A stretch of DNA of 64,000 nucleotides from Bordetella sp. H567 (GTDB lineage: Bacteria > Pseudomonadota > Gammaproteobacteria > Burkholderiales > Burkholderiaceae_B): contig NZ_CP012334.1 of NCBI RefSeq assembly GCF_001704295.1, positions 652,084 to 716,083 on the forward strand, given 5' to 3'. The notes under the pieces were generated by a model. That model was not told where the DNA came from and ran no database searches. It was given only the letters and a program-made list of their open reading frames with translations. Positions 31,727 through 41,959 of the stretch are shown piece after piece (within the stretch, counting starts at the first letter, position 1; every line of letters starts with the position of its first letter). The position numbers were made by a program, and so were the translations under genes.

Positions 31727-32377
31727 ATGTTTACCGGCATCGTCACGGCCGTCGGCCGTATCGAGCAGACCCAGCCCTACGAATCCCATGACGGCAGCGC
31801 TGGAATACGCGTGCGCATCGACGCGGGCGATCTTGGGCTTTCCGATGTACAGCTGGGTGATTCGATCGCGGTCCAGGGTGCGTGCATGACTGTCGTAGCG
31901 CTGGAAGACAACAGCTTCGACATCGATATTTCGCGCGAGAGCCTGCGCCTTACCGTTGGCCTGGATCGCGAAGGTGCGGAAGTGAACCTGGAGAAATCGC
32001 TGCGCGTCGGTGATGCCCTGGGCGGCCATCTGGTGTCCGGCCATGTGGACGGCCTGGGGGTCGTCGTCGGCTATGCGCCAGTAGGGGAATCGCGGGAGCT
32101 TGTCCTCCGCGCGCCGAAGGAAATGGCCAAATATCTGGCCTACAAAGGCTCTGTTACGGTTAATGGCATCAGCCTTACAGTGAACCGCGTAAAAGATGGG
32201 GTGGAGGGTAGTGAGATCACCATTAACGTAATTCCTCATACCCAAAGCACGACCACGTTGCGTAACGTAAACGTAGGCGACAAAGTGAATTTGGAGATCG
32301 ATACGATCGCACGCTACGTCGAACGCATGATGCAGGTATCCGGAGCAAGTCCGCTGGCTGCGAAATCGTGCGCGTGA
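31727..32377 (+). CDS. ribE: Riboflavin synthase, alpha chain
   Basis: Riboflavin synthase dismutates two molecules of 6,7-dimethyl-8-ribityllumazine into riboflavin. The 216-residue protein begins MFTGIVTAVGRI, the diagnostic N-terminus, and has two tandem lumazine-binding repeats, including GHLVSGHVDGLG at the join (about 97-108). ATG 31727 has a CCAGGAG site. No FMN riboswitch was found in the 153 bp upstream. ribBA and ribH do not follow, so the rest of the pathway is elsewhere. Confidence 0.95.
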   Translation: MFTGIVTAVGRIEQTQPYESHDGSAGIRVRIDAGDLGLSDVQLGDSIAVQGACMTVVALEDNSFDIDISRESLRLTVGLDREGAEVNLEKSLRVGDALGGHLVSGHVDGLGVVVGYAPVGESRELVLRAPKEMAKYLAYKGSVTVNGISLTVNRVKDGVEGSEITINVIPHTQSTTTLRNVNVGDKVNLEIDTIARYVERMMQVSGASPLAAKSCA

Positions 32378-32651
32378 TTTCGACTGCGTCGTCATGGTTA
32401 TTTGATGCGCCAGGAGGCTGCCAAAAACCCTTTACAGAAACCATTTCAGTCGCTTTCGCGAGCGGAACTTGTGCCGCTCGCGGCCGGACTAAATCGTATG
32501 GCCGTAATACCGTTGCGATAGCTGTGTGTGGGGAAAGCAACATAGCGTCACCATGAATCTGTACCGCTGGCGACAGGGAGCCAAATAGGGCACACAATGG
32601 GGATGACGGACGGACGGCTAGACCTTTTCTGATGTTGTTGGAGGTATCCCG

Positions 32652-34577
32652 ATGCTGAACATCGTCGAAGGCTTCAAATCGCAGTACGCCCGGGATCAGG
32701 AAACCGAGCTCTCCCTCGAGGAATACCTGGACCTGTGCAAGCGTGATCCGATGGCATATGCCAGTCCAGCGGAACGGATGCTTGCTGCGATCGGTGAACC
32801 CGAACTCGTCGACACGCGCAACGACCTGCGTCTGTCCCGGCTGTTTTCCAACAGGGTGATCCGGCGTTATCCGGCCTTCAAGGAATTCTTCGGCATGGAG
32901 GACGTGATCTCGCAGATCGTGTCGTTTTTCAAGCATGCCGCGCAAGGCCTGGAAGAACGCAAGCAGATTCTTTATCTGCTCGGGCCGGTGGGCGGCGGGA
33001 AATCCTCCATCGCGGAGCGTCTGAAGACGCTCATGGAAATCTACCCCATCTACGCCCTGAAGGGCTCGCCGGTCAACGAGACACCGCTCGGCTTGTTCCA
33101 CCCTACCCGCTTCGGCGACCAGCTCGAGCGGGATTACGGGATACCGCGCCGCTACCTGACCGGCATCATGTCGCCCTGGGCGGTGAAGCGGCTCAAGGAA
33201 TACGACGGCGATATTTCGCAGTTCCGCGTCGTGCGGCTGAACCCGTCCGTGCTGCGCCAGGTGGCCATCGCCAAAACCGAACCGGGCGACGAAAACAACC
33301 AGGATATTTCCTCGCTGGTCGGCAAGGTCGACATCCGCAAACTGGACCGCTACTCGCAGGACGACCCGGACGCCTACAGCTATTCCGGCGGCCTGTGCCT
33401 GGCCAACCAGGGCTTGCTGGAATTCGTGGAGATGTTCAAGGCGCCCATCAAGATGCTGCATCCCCTGCTGACCGCCACGCAGGAAGGCAACTTCAAGGGG
33501 ACCGAGGGTTTTTCCGCCATCCCGTTCAATGGGGCCATCCTGGCCCACTCCAATGAATCCGAATGGCAGACCTTCCGCAACAACAAGCATAACGAAGCGT
33601 TCCTGGACCGTATCTACATCGTCAAGGTGCCGTACTGCCTGCAGGTGACGGAAGAGATCCAGATCTACAGCAAGCTGCTGCACAACAGCTCGCTGGCGAA
33701 TGCGCCGTGCGCCCCGGGCACCTTGGACATGATGGCCCAGTTCTCGGTGCTGACGCGGCTGAAGGAGCCGGAAAACTCGAGCATCTATTCCAAGATGCGG
33801 GTCTACGATGGCGAAAGCCTGAAGGACGTCGATCCCAAGGCCAAGGCCCTGCAGGAGTACAAGGATTACGCGGGGACGGATGAGGGCATGACCGGCGTGT
33901 CCACGCGGTTCGCGTACAAGATCCTGTCCAGCGTCTTCAACTACGACCAGACGGAAGTCGCCGCCAACCCGGTGCACCTGATGTACGTGCTGGAGCAGCG
34001 CATCGCCCGCGAAGACTTTCCGGAGGACACCCGGCGACGCTACCTGGAGTTCATCAAGGGTTTCCTGGCGCCGCGATATGCCGAATTCATCGGCAAGGAA
34101 ATCCAGACTGCCTACCTGGAATCCTATTCCGAGTATGGGCAGAACATATTCGACCGCTACGTCACTTTTGCCGATTGCTGGATCCAGGACGAAGAATTCC
34201 GGGATCCCGAAACGGGTGAAAGCTTTGACCGATCGGCCCTGAACGACGAGCTGGAGAAGATCGAAAAACCGGCGGGTATCGCCAATCCGAAGGACTTCCG
34301 CAACGAGATCGTCAACTTCGTGCTGCGGGCACGCGCCAACAACAGTGGACGCAACCCCACCTGGACCAGCTACGAGAAGCTGCGCGAAGTCATCGAGAAG
34401 AAGATGTTCTCGAACACGGAGGACCTGCTGCCGGTCATCTCCTTCAACGCCAAGGCGTCGGCGGAGGACAAGAGCAAGCACCAGAGCTTCGTGGAGCGCA
34501 TGGTCGAAAAAGGCTATACCGAAAAGCAGGTCCGGCTGCTTTGCGAGTGGTACTTGCGGGTGAGAAAGTCCTCCTGA
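32652..34577 (+). CDS. prkA: PrkA family serine protein kinase (AAA domain)
   Basis: The 641-residue protein has an AAA-type ATPase module with Walker A LLGPVGGGKSS (about 112-122) and a C-terminal PrkA domain related to kinases. Family members (YeaG in E. coli) are induced by starvation and nitrogen stress and can act as a kinase or AAA protease. It is first in prkA-yeaH-spoVR, a conserved three-gene stress operon. The 274 bp upstream of it has no gene and should hold the promoter, but I could not identify a clear sigma factor site. Confidence 0.95.
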   Translation: MLNIVEGFKSQYARDQETELSLEEYLDLCKRDPMAYASPAERMLAAIGEPELVDTRNDLRLSRLFSNRVIRRYPAFKEFFGMEDVISQIVSFFKHAAQGLEERKQILYLLGPVGGGKSSIAERLKTLMEIYPIYALKGSPVNETPLGLFHPTRFGDQLERDYGIPRRYLTGIMSPWAVKRLKEYDGDISQFRVVRLNPSVLRQVAIAKTEPGDENNQDISSLVGKVDIRKLDRYSQDDPDAYSYSGGLCLANQGLLEFVEMFKAPIKMLHPLLTATQEGNFKGTEGFSAIPFNGAILAHSNESEWQTFRNNKHNEAFLDRIYIVKVPYCLQVTEEIQIYSKLLHNSSLANAPCAPGTLDMMAQFSVLTRLKEPENSSIYSKMRVYDGESLKDVDPKAKALQEYKDYAGTDEGMTGVSTRFAYKILSSVFNYDQTEVAANPVHLMYVLEQRIAREDFPEDTRRRYLEFIKGFLAPRYAEFIGKEIQTAYLESYSEYGQNIFDRYVTFADCWIQDEEFRDPETGESFDRSALNDELEKIEKPAGIANPKDFRNEIVNFVLRARANNSGRNPTWTSYEKLREVIEKKMFSNTEDLLPVISFNAKASAEDKSKHQSFVERMVEKGYTEKQVRLLCEWYLRVRKSS

Positions 34578-34587
34578 GCGAGGTAGT

Positions 34588-35853
34588 ATGAATTCACTTA
34601 TCGATCGTCGTCTCAATGGGCGCAACAAAAGCGCCGTGAACCGCGAGCGGTTCCTGCGGCGCTACAAGAACCAAGTCCGTAAGGCGGTGCGGGACCTGAT
34701 ACGCGAGCGCTCGATCGAAGAGATGGACCAGGGCGGGGAGATCAACCTCCCCACCCGGGATATCTCCGAGCCGCGTTTGCGCCACGACGTGGGTGGCGAC
34801 CGCGAAATCGTGCACCCCGGCAACCGGGAATTCGCCAAGGGCGATACCATCGATCGCCCCGACGGGGGAGGCGACGGCAGCGGCCGTGGCGATCCCGGCG
34901 AGGGCGATTCGGTGGACCAGTTCACTTTCACCTTGTCGCGCGCCGAGTTCCTGAACTTTTTCTTCGAAGACCTGGAATTGCCTCATCTGGCGCGTACCCA
35001 GTTGGGCGACGTGCACCAGAAAAAATGGCACCGGGCCGGCTACACGACCAGTGGCTCGCCCAGTTCCCTGGCGGTGGGTCGCACCCTGAAGGCGTCCTTG
35101 TCGCGGCGCATCGCGCTCAGCATCGGGGCTCGTCGAGAGCTCACCGAGGCCGAGGACAAGCTGGAGGACCTCGAGCGCCGCGGCGCGTCTCCTGCCTTGC
35201 TGGAAGCGGCGCGCGCGGAAGTCGAATCCGCCCGTGAACGGGTGGCACGCGTCCCCTTTTTGGACGAGATCGACCTGCGTTACCGCCACCGGGTATCCGT
35301 CGCTGTCCCCATGGCGCGCGCGGTGATGTTCTGCCTGATGGACGTTTCCGGGTCCATGGATGAGAACAAAAAGGACTTGGCCAAACGCTTTTTCACGCTG
35401 CTGTACCTGTTCCTGATGCGCAAGTACGAGCATGTGGACCTGGTGTTCATCCGCCACACGGACAACGCCGAGGAAGTGGACGAAGATACCTTTTTCCACG
35501 ACCCCAAGAGCGGCGGTACGGTGGTGTTGTCGGCGCTGGAGCTGATGCAGGAAATCATCGAAAAGCGCTATTCGCCGTCCACCTGGAATATCTATGCCGC
35601 GCAGGCCAGCGATGGCGATTCCTTCGGCGCCGACGCCGCCCGCAGCGCCCGCTATTTGTCCGAGCACCTGCTGCCTTCGGCGCGCTATTTCGCGTACATC
35701 GAAATCCACGATACGCACGACGTGCGCAAGAGCAGCTTGTGGGCAGAGTACGAACGGGAGCCGGCCGAACACTTCGTCATGCGGCGCATCGCGGAGCGCG
35801 GCGAGATTTTCTCCGTCTTCCATGAGCTGTTCAGGAAGGAGGCCGTTGTATGA
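34588..35853 (+). CDS. yeaH: YeaH/YhbH family (DUF444) von Willebrand A-like protein
   Basis: The 421-residue protein matches the UPF0229/DUF444 family. A basic N-terminus (NRERFLRRYKNQVRKAV) is followed by an acidic glycine-rich linker and a VWA-like domain with the metal-site pattern FCLMDVSGSMDE (about 247-258), then the conserved GGTVVLSALELM. Its function is unknown but is tied to PrkA by gene order. It starts 10 bp after prkA and overlaps spoVR by 4 bp (ATGA). Confidence 0.95.
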   Translation: MNSLIDRRLNGRNKSAVNRERFLRRYKNQVRKAVRDLIRERSIEEMDQGGEINLPTRDISEPRLRHDVGGDREIVHPGNREFAKGDTIDRPDGGGDGSGRGDPGEGDSVDQFTFTLSRAEFLNFFFEDLELPHLARTQLGDVHQKKWHRAGYTTSGSPSSLAVGRTLKASLSRRIALSIGARRELTEAEDKLEDLERRGASPALLEAARAEVESARERVARVPFLDEIDLRYRHRVSVAVPMARAVMFCLMDVSGSMDENKKDLAKRFFTLLYLFLMRKYEHVDLVFIRHTDNAEEVDEDTFFHDPKSGGTVVLSALELMQEIIEKRYSPSTWNIYAAQASDGDSFGADAARSARYLSEHLLPSARYFAYIEIHDTHDVRKSSLWAEYEREPAEHFVMRRIAERGEIFSVFHELFRKEAVV

Positions 35854-37385
35854 ATAGCGCCATGAGCAGGCTGGAAGGGCCGCGGGCGACGCATCTGGCG
35901 TCCCCCATTTCCACCGGATCGGAATGGACCTTCGAGCTGATCCGCCGCTACGACGAGGCCATTGCCGAGGTCGCCGCGGAATTCAAGCTCGATACCTATC
36001 CCAATCAGATCGAGATCATCACCTCGGAACAGATGCTGGACGCCTACGCGTCCGCCGGCCTGCCGGTGGGATATCCGCACTGGTCGTACGGCAAGGAATT
36101 CATCCGCAACGAACAGGCTTATCGGCGCGGTGTCCAGGGGCTGGCCTACGAGATCGTCATCAATTCGAACCCCTGCATTTCCTACCTGATGGAAGAAAAC
36201 TCCATGGCGATGCAGGCGCTGGTGATCGCGCATGCCTGCTATGGACACAATTCCTTCTTCAAGGGCAATTATCTGTTCCGCCAATGGACCGACGCCGATG
36301 GGGTGCTGGACTACCTGGTGTTCGCGCGCAATTACGTGATGGCCTGCGAAGACCGCTACGGCATCGAGGCCGTGGAGGAAATCCTGGATTCCTGCCACGC
36401 GCTGTCTTCCCACGGCGTGGACCGTTATAAGCGGCCCAACCCCGTGTCCTACAAGGAAGAGCTGCAGCGCGTCGCCGACCGCGAGGAATACCAGCGGATC
36501 CAGTTCAACGACCTATGGCGCACGGTTCCCAAGGCAGAGCAGTCGGACACCGCCAAGAAACAGGTGTTCCCGCGCGAGCCGGAAGAGAACATCCTCTACT
36601 TCATCGAAAAGTACTCGCCGAAGCTACAGACGTGGCAGCGCGAACTGGTGCGCATCGTGCGCAAGATCGCCCAGTATTACTACCCGCAAATGCAGACCAA
36701 GGTCATGAACGAGGGGTGGGCGACGTTCTGGCACTACACGATCCTGAACCGCCTGCATGAGAAAGGGCTGGTCGACGACGGCTTCATGATCGAGTTCCTG
36801 CAAAGCCATACCAATGTGGTCAGCCAGCGCGGGTTCGACCAGCGCGGCTACGGCGGCATCAATCCCTACGCCCTGGGTTTCGCGATGATGACGGATATCC
36901 GCCGCATCTGCGAACACCCCACGGAAGAGGATCGCCACTGGTTCCCGGACATTGCCGGAAGCGATTGGCTGAAGACGCTGGACTTCGCCATGCGCAACTT
37001 CAAGGACGAATCGTTTATTTCGCAGTACCTCTCTCCCAAGCTGATCCGCGAGTTCCGCTTCTTTGCCATCGCGGATCACGAGGAAAACCCCCAGCTGGAA
37101 GTCGTCGCCATCCATGATGACGAAGGCTATCGCCATGTGCGCAAGCTGCTGGCCGAACAGCACAATCGCGACAATCTGGTGCCGGACGTACAGGTCGTCC
37201 AGTTCAACCGCGATTCGGACCGCTCGCTGGTGTTGCGGCACCAGCAGACGCGCGGCAGGCCTTTGGTGGCCGAGGATGCCGACCAGGTCATGAAGCACCT
37301 GTCCCGGTTGTGGGGCTTCAAGGTACGCATGGAGGAAACCGACGCCGACGGGCAGACGCTGGCGTTCCGGGAGCTGGCGCGCTAA
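35850..37385 (+). CDS. SpoVR family protein
   Basis: The 511-residue protein matches SpoVR (YcgB in E. coli). Characteristic segments are the early CYGHNSFFKGNYLFRQWT, and WATFWHYTILNRLHEKGL plus the YNPYALG-like INPYALGFAMM in the middle. In Bacillus SpoVR is needed for spore cortex; in non-sporulating proteobacteria it is part of the PrkA stress operon and its biochemical role is unknown. ATGA overlap with yeaH indicates translational coupling. A strong terminator closes the operon. Confidence 0.95.
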   Translation: MNSAMSRLEGPRATHLASPISTGSEWTFELIRRYDEAIAEVAAEFKLDTYPNQIEIITSEQMLDAYASAGLPVGYPHWSYGKEFIRNEQAYRRGVQGLAYEIVINSNPCISYLMEENSMAMQALVIAHACYGHNSFFKGNYLFRQWTDADGVLDYLVFARNYVMACEDRYGIEAVEEILDSCHALSSHGVDRYKRPNPVSYKEELQRVADREEYQRIQFNDLWRTVPKAEQSDTAKKQVFPREPEENILYFIEKYSPKLQTWQRELVRIVRKIAQYYYPQMQTKVMNEGWATFWHYTILNRLHEKGLVDDGFMIEFLQSHTNVVSQRGFDQRGYGGINPYALGFAMMTDIRRICEHPTEEDRHWFPDIAGSDWLKTLDFAMRNFKDESFISQYLSPKLIREFRFFAIADHEENPQLEVVAIHDDEGYRHVRKLLAEQHNRDNLVPDVQVVQFNRDSDRSLVLRHQQTRGRPLVAEDADQVMKHLSRLWGFKVRMEETDADGQTLAFRELAR

Positions 37386-37411
37386 AAGGGGGCGGAGGGC
37401 GACACGCAAGG

Positions 37412-37439
37412 AAAAATGGGGCAGGAGCCCCATTTTTTT
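37412..37439 (+). terminator. Intrinsic terminator of prkA-yeaH-spoVR
   Basis: AAAAATGGGGC, an AGGA loop and GCCCCATTTTTTT, lying 27 bp after the spoVR stop. Confidence 0.9.
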
Positions 37440-37534
37440 GCCTTTCGCAAGCAGGGTTTCCCCGGGGGCGCCGGCGGCGGCACATTGTTCAAGATTTACC
37501 GATAAATCGTTAACATCCCTGTTTTCCCTTCGCC

Positions 37535-39397
37535 GTGCCTCCTTCCTTGCCTACGCCCGCAGATACGGTTTCCCCGCTGCTTTCCCTGCGCGGGGTGTCG
37601 GTGGATTTCCCGACCGAAGACGGCGTATTTCGTGCCGTTGACCAGCTTGATTTCGATGTCTATCCGGGCCGTACCCTGGCAATCGTCGGCGAATCCGGCT
37701 CCGGCAAGTCGGTGACTTCCATGGCGATCATGCGGCTGACCGACTACACGGGCGGCCGCATCGCCGCGGGGAGCATCCTGCTGCGGGACAAGGCGGGCCG
37801 CGAAATCGACCTGACGCGTGTGCCGGAAGACGACATGCGCGCCATTCGCGGCAACGACGTGGCGATGATCTTCCAGGAGCCGATGACTTCGCTGAACCCG
37901 GTCTTCACCGTGGGCGACCAGGTCACCGAAGCCATCATCCTGCACCAGCGCCTGTCGCGCGCCGCCGCGCGGGAAGCGGCGCGGGCGCTGCTGGAGAAAG
38001 TGCGCCTGCCGGACGCGGCGCAAATGCTGGACCGCTATCCGCACCAGCTTTCCGGGGGCATGCGCCAGCGCGTGATGATCGCGATGGCCTTGTCCTGCCG
38101 GCCGCGGCTGCTCATTGCCGACGAACCCACGACGGCGCTGGATGTGACCATCCAGGCGCAGATCCTGAATACCATCCGCGAACTGCAGCGGGACCTGGGC
38201 ACCGCGGTCATCTTCATCACGCACGACATGGGCGTGGTCGCCGAAATGGCCGACGATGTGGTGGTAATGCTGCGTGGCCGCAAGGTGGAGCAGGGGCCGG
38301 TGGAGCGCCTTTTCCGCACGCCGGAACATCCCTACACGCGTGCGCTGCTGGCGGCCGTGCCGCGCCTGGGCAGCATGACGGGGCGCGACTTGCCGGTCCG
38401 CACGCCTCATGTGGTGCTGGAAGAGGGTGGGCTGCGCGAAGTCGGTTCCACCCATCTGCAGGACACCGCCGACTATGGGCGGCCCTTGCTGAGCGCGCGC
38501 GGGCTCACCACGCGCTTCGATGTGGGGCGGGGCTTCCTGGGGCGCGTCACCCATCGTGTCCATGCGGTCGAGAGCGTCAATTTCGATATTTATCCCGGCG
38601 AGACGCTGGCGCTGGTGGGCGAGTCCGGCAGCGGCAAGTCGACCATCGGCAAGACGCTGCAACAGCTGATCGCACCGACGTCCGGACAAGTCCTTTACCA
38701 GGGCCAGGATGTATTCACCATGGACGCCGCGGGCCGCCGACGCCTGCGGCAGCAGATCCAATATATCTTCCAGGATCCTTATGCATCGCTGGACCCGCGC
38801 AAGACGGTGGGATTCAGCATCGCCGAGCCCATCGTCACGCATGGGCTGGCGCATGGCGAACAAGCCATCGCGGCGCGCGTGGCGCAATTGCTGGAACAGG
38901 TGGGCCTGCGCCCGGAGCATGCGCGCCGCTACCCGCACGAGTTCTCCGGCGGCCAGCGCCAGCGCGTTTGCATCGCGCGCGCGCTGGCCAGCGATCCCAG
39001 CCTGATCATCGCCGACGAATCGGTTTCAGCGTTGGATGTGTCGATCCAGGCCCAGATCCTGAACCTGCTGATGGACCTGCAGAAGGACCGCCGCCTTTCC
39101 TATCTGTTCATCACGCACGATATGGCGGTGGTGGAGAAGGTCAGCCACCGCGTTGCGGTCATGTACCTGGGCCAGATCGTCGAAATGGGGCGCCGGCGCG
39201 ATGTCTTCGAAACGCCGCGCCATCCCTACACGCGCAAGCTGCTCGCCGCCGTGCCGGTGGCCGAACCGGGCCGGCATATCGATACCACGCTGTTGACCGG
39301 CGAAATTCCCAGTGCGGTGCGGCGCGTCGGCGACGGCCCCCGCATTGTCCCGCTTGTGGAAGTCGCGCCGGGCCATCTGGTGGCCGAGGCGGCGTGA
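37535..39397 (+). CDS. Dipeptide-type ABC transporter, fused dual ATP-binding protein
   Basis: The 620-residue protein carries two complete ATPase domains of the DppD/DppF (GsiA) kind. Domain 1 has Walker [10 protein letters not shown] (about 48) and signature LSGGMRQRV; domain 2 (from about 320) has GESGSGKST and [15 protein letters not shown]. Each is followed by the oligopeptide-type C-terminal extension ([17 protein letters not shown]). It energises uptake of peptides or similar ligands through the two permeases downstream. GTG is the start. It is first in a five-gene operon with binding protein, two permeases and an M14 peptidase. Confidence 0.92.
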   Translation: MPPSLPTPADTVSPLLSLRGVSVDFPTEDGVFRAVDQLDFDVYPGRTLAIVGESGSGKSVTSMAIMRLTDYTGGRIAAGSILLRDKAGREIDLTRVPEDDMRAIRGNDVAMIFQEPMTSLNPVFTVGDQVTEAIILHQRLSRAAAREAARALLEKVRLPDAAQMLDRYPHQLSGGMRQRVMIAMALSCRPRLLIADEPTTALDVTIQAQILNTIRELQRDLGTAVIFITHDMGVVAEMADDVVVMLRGRKVEQGPVERLFRTPEHPYTRALLAAVPRLGSMTGRDLPVRTPHVVLEEGGLREVGSTHLQDTADYGRPLLSARGLTTRFDVGRGFLGRVTHRVHAVESVNFDIYPGETLALVGESGSGKSTIGKTLQQLIAPTSGQVLYQGQDVFTMDAAGRRRLRQQIQYIFQDPYASLDPRKTVGFSIAEPIVTHGLAHGEQAIAARVAQLLEQVGLRPEHARRYPHEFSGGQRQRVCIARALASDPSLIIADESVSALDVSIQAQILNLLMDLQKDRRLSYLFITHDMAVVEKVSHRVAVMYLGQIVEMGRRRDVFETPRHPYTRKLLAAVPVAEPGRHIDTTLLTGEIPSAVRRVGDGPRIVPLVEVAPGHLVAEAA

Positions 39398-39456
39398 TGG
39401 CAATGGATCCCGTTTTTTCTTCTTCATCGTTGACGCAAACGTCCCTGGAGGCGCTC

Positions 39457-40986
39457 ATGTTTACCTTCACCAAGACCGCCCGCGCGCTGGGCGCGGCGTT
39501 GGCCGTCAGCGGCGCGCTGGCCGCCGCGGCGCCGGCGCACGCGGCCGGCACATTGAACGTGGCCATCACCCAGGATGCCGGCAGCTGGGATCCCATCGAC
39601 ACCTTCGTGACGTGGTGGGGGTCGGTCGGCAGCAATCTGTTCGACGGCCTGACCATGCGCGGCGCGGACATGAAATTGCAGCCTGGCCTGGCGACCAGCT
39701 GGGAATTCCTGGACAACGACACGCGCATTCGCTTCAAGCTGCGCGAGAACGTCAAGTTCCATGACGGCGAGCCCTTCAACGCCGAAGCCGTGAAGTTCAC
39801 CTTCGAACGGCTGCTCGGGCCGGAAGGCGCCAAGGGGCCGCAGCAGTCCAACTACAACTCCATCGACAAGGTCGTCGTGGTGGATGAGCATACCGTCGAC
39901 TTCGTGATGAAGCGGCCGGATCCCGTCATCCTGACCAAGCTGGCCGGCTACGGCGGCATGATCGTGCCGCCGAAGTACATCCAGGAAAAGGGCGATGCCT
40001 ATTTCAACGAGCATCCGGTGGGCACGGGGCCCTTCAAGTTCGTCGAGTACAAGCCGAAGATCAGCCTGACGCTGGCGCGCAACGATGAGTACTGGGGCGG
40101 CAAGCCCAAGCTGGACCAGGTGCTGTACCGCTTCATCGCCGAGCCCGCCACCCAGGTGGCGGAACTGCAGGCGGGCCGTGTGGACATCGCCACCGCCGTC
40201 CCGCTCGGCCTGGTGGATACGATCAAGAAGTCCAGCAATGCGACCGTCGTCAGCACCAGCGGCCCCGGCACGGTGGTGGCGCGCTATGACACCTCGCGCG
40301 GCATCACCAAGGACCGCGACGTGCGCCGCGCCCTGATCATGGCCGTGGACCGCGATGCCATCATCAAGCAGCTCTTGATGGGCTACGCCAAGCCCATCGC
40401 CAGCTTCCAGGGCGATCTGTCCTTCGGCTACGACCCGGCGCTCAAGCCGCTGCCTTTCAATCCGGCCGAGGCCAAGAAGCTGCTGGCCAAGGCCGGCGTG
40501 AAGCCGGGCGAGGCGATCCAGCTGGATATCCGCGGCAGCGATTCGCAGTTCCGCGAAGTGGCGCAAGCCATCGCCGGCTATCTGCAGGGCGTGGGCATCA
40601 AGACCACCATCAAGCCCTATGAAACGCCGGTGCTGATCAACGACATCATTCCGCAGGGCAAGACCGGCGAGCTGTGGCAGATGTATTGGGGCGGCTGGAC
40701 CTACGACTATGACAACACCGCCTACCTGATGTACCACACCGGGCAGAAGTGGAATCCCTACGACAAGGACGCCAAGCTGGACGCCATGCTGGACGCGCAG
40801 CGCAATACCTACAAGGTGGAGGAACGGCAGAAGACCCTGCGCGAGATCGCGGCCTACGTGGCGGACCACGCGCTGGAGATGCCGCTCTATGCGCTGGATA
40901 CCGTGGTGGGCGTGAACAAGCGGGTCAAGAACCTGAGCGTACCGGGCGATATCCGGTTCCGTTTCGTCGACGCCAGCGTCGAGTGA
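39457..40986 (+). CDS. Peptide-type ABC transporter, periplasmic binding protein
   Basis: The 509-residue protein has a signal peptide (about 28 residues, ending AAPAHAAG) and a class C (SBP family 5) fold with the signature region LATSWEFLDNDTRIRFKLRE and FHDGEPFNAEAVKF. It captures peptides, opines or glutathione-like ligands. ATG 39457 follows a CTGGAG site; a longer open frame upstream overlaps the ATPase gene and is not coding. The partner peptidase in the operon argues for a peptide-like substrate. Confidence 0.92.
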   Translation: MFTFTKTARALGAALAVSGALAAAAPAHAAGTLNVAITQDAGSWDPIDTFVTWWGSVGSNLFDGLTMRGADMKLQPGLATSWEFLDNDTRIRFKLRENVKFHDGEPFNAEAVKFTFERLLGPEGAKGPQQSNYNSIDKVVVVDEHTVDFVMKRPDPVILTKLAGYGGMIVPPKYIQEKGDAYFNEHPVGTGPFKFVEYKPKISLTLARNDEYWGGKPKLDQVLYRFIAEPATQVAELQAGRVDIATAVPLGLVDTIKKSSNATVVSTSGPGTVVARYDTSRGITKDRDVRRALIMAVDRDAIIKQLLMGYAKPIASFQGDLSFGYDPALKPLPFNPAEAKKLLAKAGVKPGEAIQLDIRGSDSQFREVAQAIAGYLQGVGIKTTIKPYETPVLINDIIPQGKTGELWQMYWGGWTYDYDNTAYLMYHTGQKWNPYDKDAKLDAMLDAQRNTYKVEERQKTLREIAAYVADHALEMPLYALDTVVGVNKRVKNLSVPGDIRFRFVDASVE

Positions 40987-41035
40987 TCTCGCCAACCTGC
41001 CTCGCGCCCCGGGCCCGTCCCGGGGCGCCTTCGAG

Positions 41036-41959
41036 ATGATCGGTTTTCTTATCAAACGCGTCCTGCAGGCGATCTTCGTGATCCTGGCCGTGACGCTGCT
41101 CGTTTCCTATGCCGTGCGCCTGACCGGCGACCCGGCCATCATGCTCAGCCAGGGCGCCGGCAGCGTCACCGAACAGGATTTGCAGAACATCCGCCAGGCG
41201 CTGGGGCTGAACCGGCCGTTCTCCGTGCAATACCTGTCGTACATGCACGGCATCGTGATGGGCGATTTCGGCCGCAGCTTCATGGGCGGCACGTCGGTGG
41301 CCCAGTTGATCGGCGACGCGCTGCCCGCCACGCTGCTGCTGGCCTTCGTGTCACTGGCGCTGTCCCTGCTGGTTTCCATTCCGCTGGGGGTGCATGCGGC
41401 CGTGCACAAGGGCAAGGCCGCGGACCAGGCGATACGGATTTTTTCGCTGATCGGCCTTTCCTTTCCGAATTTCTGGCTGGCACTGATGCTGGTGCTGCTC
41501 TTGTCGATTACCTTCCCGCTGCTGCCGCCCTCCGGGTGGGATGGTCCGGTAAGCCTGATCATGCCGGCCTTGACGATGGCGGTGATCCTGAGCGCCACCA
41601 ATGTACGGCTGGTGCGCACCACCATGCTGGAAACGCTGTCGGCCCAATACATCATGGTGGCGCGCAGCAAGGGCCTGCGCGAACGCGTGGTGCTGTACAA
41701 GCATGCGCTGCGCAATTGCTCGATTCCCCTGATCACGTACATGGGCCTGCAGTTCGGTGGCCTGATCGGCGGCATCGTGGTGATCGAGAAGGTCTTCAAC
41801 TGGCCCGGCATGGGCACCCTGGCCTTCGACGCCATCGCGGCACGCGACTACCCCGTGCTGCAAGGTGCGGTCACGGTCCTGGCGCTGCTCATCATTCTCG
41901 TCAACCTGCTGGTCGATATCGCCTACGGCATCGTCGATCCGCGCATCCGCATCCGATGA
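41036..41959 (+). CDS. Peptide-type ABC transporter permease (DppB/GsiC type)
   Basis: The 307-residue membrane protein begins with the DppB-type N-terminus MIGFLIKRVLQAIFVIL and contains about six hydrophobic segments. The coupling region RSKGLRERVVLYKHALRN, preceding the last membrane helices, is diagnostic for this permease class. It overlaps the next permease by 4 bp (ATGA). Confidence 0.94.
   Translation: MIGFLIKRVLQAIFVILAVTLLVSYAVRLTGDPAIMLSQGAGSVTEQDLQNIRQALGLNRPFSVQYLSYMHGIVMGDFGRSFMGGTSVAQLIGDALPATLLLAFVSLALSLLVSIPLGVHAAVHKGKAADQAIRIFSLIGLSFPNFWLALMLVLLLSITFPLLPPSGWDGPVSLIMPALTMAVILSATNVRLVRTTMLETLSAQYIMVARSKGLRERVVLYKHALRNCSIPLITYMGLQFGGLIGGIVVIEKVFNWPGMGTLAFDAIAARDYPVLQGAVTVLALLIILVNLLVDIAYGIVDPRIRIR

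Noticed and set aside
32378..32651. Sigma-54 promoter for prkA
   Set aside because: prkA orthologues can be sigma-54 dependent, but no TGGCAC-N5-TTGC pattern was found here.
32223..34628. 801-codon frame opposite prkA
   Set aside because: Antisense shadow of a well-recognised gene.
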